Source: UBA1443 sp964445745
GTDB taxonomy: Bacteria; Omnitrophota; Omnitrophia; Omnitrophales; Aquincolibacteriaceae
Assembly: GCA_964445745.1 (NCBI GenBank)
Contig: CAYULU010000002.1
Coordinates: forward strand, 1-64,000
DNA: 64,000 bases
Direction of reading: 5' to 3'
Part shown: piece after piece, positions 42,848-54,800 of the stretch
Numbering within the stretch: the first letter of the stretch is position 1
Layout: every line of letters begins with the position of its first letter
Notes under the pieces: generated by a model
The model's database searches: none
What the model saw: only the letters and a program-made list of their open reading frames with translations
What the model was told of the DNA's origin: nothing
Program-made: the position numbers and the translations under genes

Positions 42848-45800
42848 TCAAGCAGAAATAGCCGTTACGACATAGCTATTCATTAGGTGGTTCAAGAAGG
42901 CATGGAGTGCCGCCTGAAAACGACCGGCCTTGTCATATCGGAATCCGTTCATCACGGCGAGATCTCCGGGTTGCGATACAAGCTGTGCCAGAAAAAATCC
43001 ATTTCCTCCTTCAAATGCAAAATACTCTTTGACTCCTTTCGCGAGACGCGGATTTTTTTGTGCTAATCGCATTCTGAGTTTTCCAGCCGTGTCCGTCTCC
43101 TTGTCCGAAAAACCGATCACCCTGACACCGGAACTCCTTGCGATCTCGGGAAGATCTTGGGAGATCCGGACTCCAAGGGTCTTTAAATCTTCGAGGAACT
43201 GGCTATGGCTCCCCTCCAGCATATCCGGAACGACCAGCCAAAGATTCTTTCTATTTATCGCCGCAAACACCATCAGCTGTCGAAGTTCACTGGAGGGCAT
43301 TCCCTCAATTTGTCCTTTTTCAATTACAAATACTGCCGGCTTTTCTAGCTCGGCAATATTTTCTTGCGTACTAGAAGCGGAAGATGAAAAATGTTGTCCT
43401 GGTGTCTTGCCACCTGCGCCTCGTAGTTCACCGCCTCTTTCTGTAGTAGCATCATCCGATCTCGGTAGATCATCCTCTGGCTCCCGGTTACCCGTTAACG
43501 GATCCAAATACTCTTCCTCAAGAGCGCTTTCTGATGAACGTACGGGGGATTGCGACAAGCGACCCGAGAGCCAGTTGTACTCATCCGAACTGAGTTCTCG
43601 CCAGCTACCCGGAGCAAGATTCCCTAAAAGGATCGGACCAAAGGCGGTCCTTTGAAGCTCAAGAACCTGGTGACCCACCACTCGCAACATAGTTCGTACC
43701 TGATGAAACTTGCCTTCCGATATCACAATTTCGAGCCGAGTCAGAGGCCGTTTACCTTCCCAGAACCGTTCCAGGATTCTCAGCTCATTCGCGTGAACCA
43801 GATATTTTTTCCCTTCAGCCGAGATAATGACCCCCTGTTTGAGCCGATTGACCGAAGCTTCCGTCACATGCCCGCCAACCACTGCTTCATAGGTTTTCCG
43901 GACCTTATGATCAGGATTGCGTTTTGGGTTAAGCAGTAACTGGTTCAGTTCGGCATTTCCTCCCACCAAAAGGAGCCCGCTGGTATCTTTATCAAGCCTC
44001 CCGAGAAAATGCCTGCCGTTCTTAACATCGGGAGGTAGCAAATCCCAGGCGATGGGCGTATGCGGTGCATTCGGTTCCTGTTTTTCTGTCGTGATAAAAC
44101 CCACCGGTTTATTTAGAAGAAAATACTTTCCAGTCTCTTTGGGCTGCCGCAATTCAGAACGCAAGGGTTCAAATTTCGACAAAGCCTCAAGAACAACCTG
44201 AGGCGCCCAGAGATAGAGATCATTCGGCATCCATGTGGCAAGTTGGGAGGTATCATCAGGCACCCGCCCCGGGGCCTTGAAGGCCTGCTGACCTGCGATC
44301 CGGCTTATGGACTCCAGAAATTCCGAATGTTCCCGGGAGGAAACAAAAATGAGCTGATAAAAAAGGAGCAGGGTTCGATTGTCAGACTGACGGGTAAAGT
44401 CAAAATTACCTTGAGCGACGGTCGTCTCAAAAGCCTTTTTTTGAGCGTCCTCGTGGGAAAGAGGATTTTCTCCTGATCTTAATTCAACATATTTCGATAC
44501 AAACCGCTGGAAGAGCCATCCCAAGGTATCCACTCGCTGGAGTCTTGCTTCCAACTGATCCAAATAGCCATTCATTCTCTGGGGCGAATCAGCTACCTGC
44601 CACTTATTCTCCGCAATATCCCTGAGGCCGCGAAACAATTTGACCGTGCTAAGCAATTCAGGTTCCTGCAACCAGCGGAGCTGATTTAAACCGCGAACAA
44701 CACTCAGAAAAATTTCCCTGTTATTTGAAGCCAGGGCATTCCGCAAGTTATTCAAGCGCCTTCGAATTTCCCTGTTTCGCAAAGAGACAATCTGACTCGT
44801 ATCAAGAACCAAGCCGTACCGGGTATTCTGAAGGATCTGTCTCACCTCCCTTTCCCGGTCTGCCGATATGCCCTGAATTGCAAGATTATCAAATTCTGTT
44901 TCAAGGATACGCAAAACAGATCGAGCTAGACTGCGCCACTGCGAAAAACTCTGATTACGATTCCTGAGATGATACTTTCCGGCTGAATATTCAACCCGTC
45001 TTGTTTGAAGAAAAATTCCGATTCCTTGTTTTTCAATACGGCTTTCAGAGCGCGGTCCCTGCAAGTTCTTCGCATCCTCCAACCGCCCATCGGAGACAAA
45101 CTCATGTACCTGGATTCTGGGGCTGACGAGACTCATCTGGGATCGAACTGGGGCATGGATCCACTGCATATACTCAGCTAATTCTCCCTCCCCATACTCA
45201 ACAATTTTCGCACCCGGTTTATTCATCGTTGTTTCAAGCGTGCGGGCAAAGGAACGAATGTCATTCGTTCCTTTGCTAAAATAATAAACATAATCGGCCT
45301 TCTGGAAAAGCGGCTCAAAGTGTTCGCTGTTAAAATCACCCTGATGGAACTGGATGGATATTTTTCCCGGCAGCTCCTCTTGCTTGAACACTTCCAGAAG
45401 CCGCATACTTTCGTCAAAAATTTCGTCTTCAAATTCAATTCCGATCAACTCGACCTCCAGATCGGGATACCATAACTGGATCATCTTCGCTAAATAAAAA
45501 ACAAGCTCTCCCTGTCCGTGTCCGGCATCCAGAATCACGGCGCGTTTACGCCCGCTAAGATCCATGGTTCTCAGGACATTGATGGCTGTATCTGGAGCTG
45601 ACGGGAAATAAACTCCTTTCCTTGTGATAAGCCCCTTCATATTCCTACGATGAATCCCCGCCTTAGAAAAAAGTAAACTCATTTTTTCCTGCAGGTCGTT
45701 TTCTGAAAAAACAACTCCTTGGGAATCCCTTAATAGCGATCCTGCTGATTCCACCCTATCAGTGGCCCCTGGAACAAAACGTTTTTCTTCCTGGCCATTC

Positions 45801-48800
45801 TCCATGGAAGACTGCCTCGTCTGCACCCCTTCTGACTGGGAACTACCCAGTCGATCGCTGATCCATGAAACCATTTCGGGATAACGCAACCGGCCCTTTT
45901 CATCTTCCGAAAAATAGCGACTCACCTGCATTCGAAAACTTCTCAAGTTCGTGTTGCTATTCATCAAGATCATCTTATCCGCCCTTGAAATACCAAGCGA
46001 CCCGGTCTCGCTTTTTCCAAAAACCGGCAGTTGGTTCATAACTTCACGCACAGCCCTCAAAACTTTCGCATCCCCATCCTTTTCAGGATCCAGTGTTCTA
46101 AACTGCCTGGCAAAATCCCTGTCTACGGTTTCGATGTCTGATCGTACTTCCGAACGCCCTGGGACCTCGTTCGGGTTCACACTCTCTTTTTTCCAAAACA
46201 CCGATGTCGAAATTGTCCCCAACCGATCGTACCGATGGGCAAGAATCCCGGATCCCGCGATAAACTCACGGACAATGCGAGTCTCAACATCGAGGATGCT
46301 TAAAGGATCTTCACTGCCCAGTATCGGAGCAACAAAAACACTTTCGGCTTTAAGACTTTTTTCCATTTTCGCGAGCACTTTTTCAGGAAAACTTTCCCGA
46401 TCGCCCAAGGGAGGAGTGTAATAAAAGTAAATGAGATCGTAATCATCGATCTCGTGATCAAGAAGATCTTCCTGTAAAAGCTGGAGATTCGGAAGTTCGA
46501 TCCCTTTGGCTATTTTTAAAAATTCCAGAAAATCCGCTCCGACCTGGAAACGGTCGGGATCCGGTTCGATGCCCACAACGTCTGCATCCGTTGCTGCGGC
46601 TAAGATGGCCGCTGTGAGACCATCGCCAAAACCGGTTTCTAAAATCTTTTTACGTTTGGTTCCAATATCAAAGTGGTGAACAAGATCCTGGATCATTTGA
46701 ATATTGGAAGGACGGAACGATCCAAAAGGAGAGATCCACGGGATTTCATTTCCCTCGGAGGATTCTATTTCCCGGAACTCTTCCATCGCATCGATAATGA
46801 CCTGCATTCGTTCTTGGTTAAGTGAAGCATCGAGACTTGCCGCTAAATTGCTCCGCGACTCAGACCGGCCCTGGGTTTCTTCTCCTTCCGCTGGCAACCC
46901 GTAAAACGGGGCCGTCACTTCCCCGATAAAAGTGGCCTCGCCTAAAGCGCCCAGAACTTCGTCCTTCTCGTCATCAGAAACGTCGTCGGCGTTCTCCACC
47001 CCTTCATAAAGCGTTTTAATTTTCTCTTGAATTTCAGGATTCGAAGAGTTAATGAGCGACATAGGCCAGGGGGATTCTGTTAGCTCCACCACAGGGTGAA
47101 GCTCTTTCATCTTTGCAAGGGATGCCGGGAACTTTCCGGTCGCCATACTCACCACCGAATACCCTGTGTAATCTTCGAGTGCCAGCAACTCGCGTAAAAG
47201 GGCGCGGCCTTTCCCATTCTTATCGTTTTCGTGCACGGGGATTGGGAAAGCCGGGAAAAACAATAAAATACAAATGAATTTGGACTTAGGGAAAACCTGC
47301 AGGACAAAATTAGAACCTTCGAGTATCCTGCCATCCTTTTTCACCACGCCCACCCACTCATAGAAATCTTCTCCCTTCTTCTGATCCCGGCTAACATAGA
47401 GATCGTATCCTTGTTGCTTCAACTCTTCCCATGTCACGTCGGGGACTTGACTTCCCTGATGGGAAGACTGTCGGAGTTCACTGCGATTTTTCTTCCCCCC
47501 CCCCGGACGAGCGTTCCCAAGTCCTTTAGGATTTTGAGCGGTTTTTTTCAATTGACCCTTTTGGGGCTGATGCGTATTTTCCTCGAGGGTTGGAAACATC
47601 GGTTGAATAAATTCACCTGCCAACGGTTTTTTTCCATGAAAAGTTTTCTTCGAAACACCGATTTTCTGAAAATACTTTGCCAGATCCAGCTGATAGACCC
47701 TCCCCAACTGTTCCTCCGAAAGGCCATCACTCTTCAGAAATTGTTTTATTTTTTTAAGTTGCCGGGAATCTCCTATAAGAAGCGTGGGTCTCGTCCCCTT
47801 ACGGTATCCCTGAGCAGGAAAGCCTACCCATCGAAAAAAACGGTCCTTTAGTTTTACATAGAATGGAAAATGGTTGCTAAGATCTTCTCTTTTGATAAAT
47901 GAAATGAGGGGGTTTTTGCTTTCCCCGCCATTTTTTTTGGTATACGCTTCTCGGGTGTGTTTTTCTTTGGCCCTGCGAATCTTAAACCGACGGTAGTTAA
48001 ACGAATCTCCGATTTGGAGTTCGGCCTGATAAATGGCTTCGGTAATGTCGACAATGATTTTTTCAGTAATCCCCGGGTAGTAAGCAAGCGCCTTTTCAAC
48101 CTGCCTCGAAATAAGATACCGCTCTTTAAGCGCTAGAGGCATATCGATCCCTAAAGTAGGGTTAAAAAAAAGGAAAGGCGCAAAATTGCCCGGCCCCGAA
48201 GGAACAAAGTTAACGATTAAACCTTTCCGATTAAGATGAATCAACTTGGGCCAAATCAGTTTAAAAACAGGGTAAATGAGAAAAAGCCTCACCAATCCCC
48301 CTTCCATATTGAGAAGCACCGCCGCCCCTGCGACAATGGCCACCTGCAATACCCCCAAACCGGTGGCCCTCCCCAGCCAGAGAGCCCCGGCAATGGTCGG
48401 CATTTTCACAAGGGGATAGATAAAGAAAAGGTCGATCATCCAATTGGTAATAATCATGACCGTCATTGCAAATTGCTTTTGCAAAGAAGTCCGGCCCTGA
48501 ACGATAAATTTCTGGAGGTTGTTGATCCTCTGCGCCCGGTTGATCACAGGCTCGATCAGAGCATTGTGCATTTTTTCAAACCACTTTAATTTCTCTCCAT
48601 TCGCACGAGCTCGCTGAATAATTTTACGTTCCTCCTGAGAAAAAGCCTCCCATTCCTGGATCGTAGCCGGAAGATCCGTTGGCCGGATCACCTTCGTACC
48701 TTTATCATCAATCACACGCCGGGCGAACCATGCCTCAATTCGGTGAAGGCTTGATTCAATCTCTTTAGCTTCCTCAAATAACTCCAGAAGCAAAGGGTCT

Positions 48801-51800
48801 GAACCTCCGGAATAGGCCTTACCATTAACAGATAGAATCATCTCCAGTAACTGTCCGGTACGTTTCAGTTTTCCTTGCTCGTATGCTTGCCGGGCCGGCC
48901 TTAAGAGAAATTCATCTAACCGCTGAATTAAATCAGGGGCCGTCATCACCTTGGCAGAAAGTGGAAAACCGATTTCCTCAATTTGGCGGCAAAGGTCACT
49001 GAGAAACTTTCGAGCAAGGCTTGGAAGACATTCGCGAATCTTGTCCTGTTTGCCGCTATCAGAGATCCTGGGATCCAGCACTACCGTTAAAAGAGATCTT
49101 ATGCTTTCATCCTCGGGATACCGGCCAGGGATCTTGTAGGATTCCAGTAGCATTTTCACTCGATTTAAAATTTCCGGGAAGTCCGGATCTTGCGAAATCT
49201 GAAATGTATCAGACTCCACCTGGGGACCTTCCTGATTTTCAGCCTGAAGAACACCCTCCGGAGGATCGTTAAGGGATGAACGAATTTCCGAGCGAGGCTC
49301 AAAAAGCACGTCGGTGCCTTGCCGACCAAACCTCATTCCTTTTAGTTGAATGCCTTCAACAAGCACTTGAGAAATCGCCTCGTCCCGGCGAGGCGCCATG
49401 CCCGCCGGCAGGTCCATATAATCCCTAACCTTAGCCAAATACTTTTCTGAAATACTGATATGGAAAGCAATCGGCTGAATTTCAGATTCAAAAACAGCTC
49501 GTAAGAAAGACTGAATTCTCTCTTCTACCTCTTTTAGCGAGACGGTGCGCTCATCCGAAGAACCGAGAAAATCAAGATCCAGCGTGATAATCGCAGGCCC
49601 GGACAAATGCCCTTTAAGTTGATCGGCCCCGTCCTTAAAAATATTTTCTTTGAGACTTCCGTACCCGTGTTTCAATTCATCCGGCCACATCCCCCGCAAG
49701 GTCGGTTCATAAGCCTTCCCCCGTACCCAAACCATACGCCCCTTACTGATCACGCTCCCAGTTTTACGTTCCGGTTCGCGAATCCAGTAAACCCAACTCC
49801 CTTCGTGCAAATTCTCGTAAACAGTATCCGGGTGAGCATCAAAATTCACGAGCGTCGTTTCCGGGGTGGCAATACCTTGTTTCTGAAGCGACTTGATCCA
49901 CTCAATAATTTCATGATGTTTTTGAGTCACAGAGACGGGTATTTTGCGGCCATCGGTTAATCGAAGTTCCTCCATCGAACGAAATCGTTCCATGGGAAAG
50001 AAACTTTTTCCCATTTTCGGGAAATCAGACCGAAGCTCGGAACGGGGCGACAAACCTCCGCTCGTAATGGCCTTTTGGACAAGAGTGAGGGTTGCTTGAA
50101 TCTCTTCCATCGTCAGCTTGACCCGTGCGGGTTCGTTCTTTCGAAGGACCGAGAGATCATGGTCCAGATCCCCCAGTTCATCGATTTTCCCGCGAGCAGA
50201 CTCTGCCACAAAAACATCCGGGTGAAGGACCCGAAGAATTTGCGGATCGGAAGCCCAAAGAATCGCGTATGAAATATTTTTAAACCCAAGCCTCTTAAAA
50301 ATCATTTTTAACATTCCTGTCTTGAAGCCGGTCGACATTAAAGTGTCAATGAAAACAAGTTTCCCCTCTTTGAAATCAATGAGTTGTTTTCTTCCGTCCG
50401 GAGACTTTTTTCCATCGATAAGCTCTTTCGCCCGATTCAAAAACTTACTTTGCTCCTCCGGCGTGTCCGTACCAAAAGCGTGTACAGCCGCCCAATCGCG
50501 ATAAAGCCTGCTATTTTCCTGTCCATCAAAAACAAACTGCAAAGGAAATGGCTCGTCCGGGTAAAGGGTTTGCCAAGCCGTCGTTACAAGTCGAAGGGGG
50601 ATCTCCGCGCTGTCGCCGGACGCAAGCACCGCATGGAAATCGTTATCGTGAAGATACCGGGTAAGTCGGAGAGAAGCATCGGCAAGCGATGCGATAAACT
50701 CGCCCTTGTCTCGAAGTTCTTGTTGCGTGCGAACTTCAGAGCGTGAATCACGGGCCCCATCCGAAGAAATCCAAACTGGCTTAAGTTTTCTTTCTTCAAA
50801 GTTAACTGAGAATCCTCCCAATTCCTGTCCCGACATCACCGCGTGGTTAAAATTGTGTGGGGTTGTTTCAATTTCAACCAAATGGCCGTTCACATTGGTG
50901 TAGTAAGTCTCGGCAAACGACGGGGTTCCGTCTAAACGTCCTCCTTTGAGAGCAAGAATCCCTCCCATTTCAGTCAACTTCCCGTGCTCATCAGCCTTCC
51001 CCTCTTTAAGCGATTTGGCCAGTTTTTCAAGAAAAGGAAGCTTCTCCGCCTGCGGAATATGCTGAATGACATTAAACACGGTCATCAGCCGAACATCCCG
51101 CACTCCCGCACTCCAGGGATTGTCTGTCACGACAAGCTTCACACCCGCCTTTTCAAGCATGTTACGAACAGGATCCAGCTCCACGGAAATACCATCAAAG
51201 GTCCCGCTCACTCCTTGCGACAGAGCGTAACGGATTTTCTCAGGACCCAAAAATTCGATCATCTCTTTAAGCAAATCTCCCTGCCGTCCCTTATAGAACC
51301 GCTCTAAACTCAAATAAGGGATTTCTTGGCTGATCGCTACATCTCTGTAATGGGTTCCATTTTCCGAATCAAAACTCGCAAACGCGCCTGTCACTTCTTT
51401 TTTGCCATTAATCGTCAACGTGATAGCTTTGAGATCCCACCTGCGAAGAGACTCTTCCATAGGCCTTTCACTCAATCGAAACCTAAATTTATCCACGAAC
51501 TTTTCCGCCGTAAGCCCTTCCGCCGTAATATGCGCGTAAGGAACCGCTTCGGGAATCTCGATCCCAATCATTTCGATCCTCCCGGTACTGATCGCCCCGG
51601 AGATTTCTTTCTGAAATCTTTCAGCCATTTCAACCGTCGTCACAGGTAACGCACCGACCCCGACATCCACAACCCTGTGCTCCCCTTGCGAAAAATCAAG
51701 CCCGAGAACCTTTGGGAAAAATAAGTACCTAAACAATTGGTTTAAAAAATACCAGTGACGAGCCCTGCTTGTGTTTTTAGGCGTAACAGCTCTGATTTCC

Positions 51801-54800
51801 GCAAGGGCCGGGAGCTGGGGCGTTTTCTGAGATCTGTCGGGGGCTTCCGGGAGCAAGGCTTCTTTCAAGATCGCCGCCTCGTAAACTTTACGAAAAGCGT
51901 CAAAAAAACTCAGCTCCTGTCCGGACACGCGAACTTTCTTTTCAGGATTTTTTTCGAGAAAAAGGCTGTCAAACCGGTCAAAAACAGACGCGCCTGGACG
52001 GACTGCTGCTCCTCTGGCTACATTCAAAATGACCAGGGCCGTTCCGTTTTTGTCTAGGGTCGTCTTGATCGCCTGGAAGGATCCGGGACTTTCCTCAAAC
52101 ACAATCGCCGTACCTTTTTCACCTGCTTTCACAATTTCCTGGGCCCCTGACAACGAGCGACTGCTGTGATCGATCATAAGGACAGGCGCCTTAAGTTTTT
52201 CCCCCAATAGCTTAATGTCTTTGACGAGCCACAACACCAACGAAGAATCCCATTCCTCCTCCGGAGATCCGTCGTAGGAGGACCCTTCAGAAGGAAAACT
52301 GGAAGGGACTTTGTCTTTGATCAATAAATACCGACTGGCTGTAATCTCCCCCGGGATCGGATTGGGACTATAAGCCAAATGGCGATATTGTTCTTTCGTC
52401 AGTTCGAGGATCCCGAAGCTCTTCTTTATTTCCGGCCCGAGATAAGGATATAACTCACCCAGCCGCATATTTTGCCAAATAACCAACGGCACATTTTCTT
52501 TCCCGTTACGGTCCATCCACCCACGAAGTTGCATCATCTTTTCAAATGCAAAACGAGCCGCCGGCAATTCAGATTCCAAAGTATCTTTGACCGAGATAGT
52601 CTTTCCATTTTGTTCGCCAATATTGATTGTCTCAAAATCTGGCCACTCCCGATCCAGAAAAGCGACTACATCCTGAAGCTCACGGCCCTGGATCCTGTGC
52701 GTAGTCAAAGCAGGAGCACCCTCCTCCATTTCCCCGAGCTGGTTTCTCGTTTCTGAGCGGTTGGGGGCAATTCCCAAAACAAAGTCGAAGCGGCCAATCT
52801 TTTCGCCGCTTCGATAGTAGGCTTTCGCGGCATCAAAATGGATCCAGCCGCCGACATTGTCATCATTGACATCCTGTGATTCAGTGACCCACCCTTGCGG
52901 AGTAAATTGCGAAGGATCCATGGACTCAGCCAACCGGATATAAGTCGTGGGATTATTACGCCCGCTCACGGGGTTCTTGTTTTTGAGATAAAAAGTTCTC
53001 GCCGGACCGAGGGGCCTCGGTTCGGAGAAAATAAACTGGTTTTTATTTTCCAGTTTTGTTTCGATCCTCTCGCCCGTCTCGTCCTCGTACTCAGCCGTAT
53101 CTGCATCATGCACGGAGCCAACATTCATGGAACTAAACATGGAACTAAACTGCGCGAACCTGAATCCATCATGATTTCTGAGCCGTTCCTGGTCCAGGGT
53201 AAAATCTTTTTTAGCCTTCATCGTAAACGAAACCTTCATAAGAGCTTCCCCCCGGGGGGCTGTTGAAAAAACAACTTCAAAATCATCCGCCACAAAATTT
53301 CCATTTTGATCTTCAAAAACCCCTTTCAGGCGAAGTTCACCTTTTTCATCAAGATCAAAACTGGCGTGAGTAATCCTGGGATTGTGAAAATAACGCCCCT
53401 GGCTCCAGTAGCCCGGCAGGACAAAACTTGTACCCCAATCCATCCCGGGGAGCGTCCCTCTCAGAAATCCATTGCCTTTGACCGAAAAAATCTGGTGCCG
53501 ACCATTTACAATTTTAATTTCGGAATGCAACCCGGCCGAAGTGCGGATCTTTTCCGAAGCCGGTCCGGTATCCCGGGTGCCAAGCACGTTCCAGCTACCT
53601 TGACGAAAAATCGTCCTCTCGATCGAGGGTTGAGCGCCCCCTACATGAGCCATTGAGAACAAACCTACCGCAAAAAATAGTAGCCCCATCTTGAGCAAAC
53701 TGTGCCGGCTCATTTGAAAAAGTGAATTTCGTTTTTTACCGTCAGCTTCGCCTCGAACTTCAGACCGTCGATCAACCTTTTCCAATGTCCTCGTCGGCTT
53801 CACAACCTCTTGAATGCTTTCGAGCGCCGGACTTATCTCCCTTGCAATGCTCCCTGGGTCCGTTGAATCCAAATGCCGCTCCCATGTTTCAGGATGATTG
53901 GGATAGCGAATCGCGGCCTCATAAACAGCACGGATTTCGGCGCGAGCAACCTGGGGATCCAAATTCAAAAGAGTCGGTTGGCTAGCGGCAGTGCGAAGTA
54001 GAAATGGAAGTTCAAATTTATGAAAACCATCGGTCATGAGCTGCTTGTAATAGGCTTCATGGCGAGGGCTGGGTTGGGTAATCCTGGGACTAACCACAAC
54101 ATAGGAAATACCTTTTGCCTCAAGAATGCGTTTGATGTTTTCCTTATGGAACCCGCCATACACCAAAATTGCCGGTTTCACGCCGGACAATTTTGAGTAC
54201 TGAGTACTCTGGTCAGCTGGAAAATATTTGCCGAGTGCGGTGGATAGTGCATTATCTCGCTGAAGTGCGATCTCGTAAAATTTGACCGCGTCCTGAATAT
54301 TCCGCTCCCATTGTTTTGACAAGACAAGCGGTTTTTTTGTTTGCGAATGGATGAATTCCGCAAGGCATTGGGTGCTCACCTCGAGATGGTACGGAGCCTC
54401 CCTAAACGGAGTGTCGTGCCGGACGCCGGACGCCGGAGGCTGTACCAAAAGCGCCGCGTACTCCTCCTGAGTCACTTCAAGACTGTTGAGACGTTTCAAA
54501 AGCTGAAGAGTTTTGTAATGATCATAAAGCTGAAGATCAGCGTTCAGATCCATCATTCTGCTCCGCGCCTCAAAAGGACGGGTTCCGCCTTCCCCATCCG
54601 CCAGATAAGTTTCCGCTATCATCTGCTCCAGCTTCAAGAGTTCAGCAAACACCTCCCGGGCATCAATATGCTTGGCCTTCTCCAAAACGACAGGGTTATT
54701 TGAACGGACAGCTTCCAAAATAAACCGAAGCAAAGGGGTCGCCGCATCGGGGGTAAACGGCAAGCGATTAGCATTAAGATCCGCCTGTTTTTCGTTTATC

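Larger units (their letters stand above)
44147..53767 (-). repeat. Ten dispersed RSE-x-R linker motifs in the giant ORF
   Basis: Copies start at residues 657 (RSEVR), 993 (RSETR), 1665 (RSEVR), 1898 (RSELR), 2148 (RSEIR), 2751 (RSELR), 2957 (RSESR), 3194 (RSEVR), 3562 (RSESR) and 3859 (RSELR). Several continue as RS or RQ. Codons differ between copies (Arg as CGT, CGC, CGG, CGA, AGA; Ser as TCT, TCG, TCA, TCC, AGT), so conservation is at protein level. They fall between recognisable domains. No other protein in the window carries such a series. Confidence 0.9.

Noticed and set aside
42930..43655. A 241-codon plus-strand open frame opposite the end of the giant gene
   Set aside because: It is antisense to the well-supported 4295-residue frame, and its translation shows no family motif; many similar shadows occur along the window.
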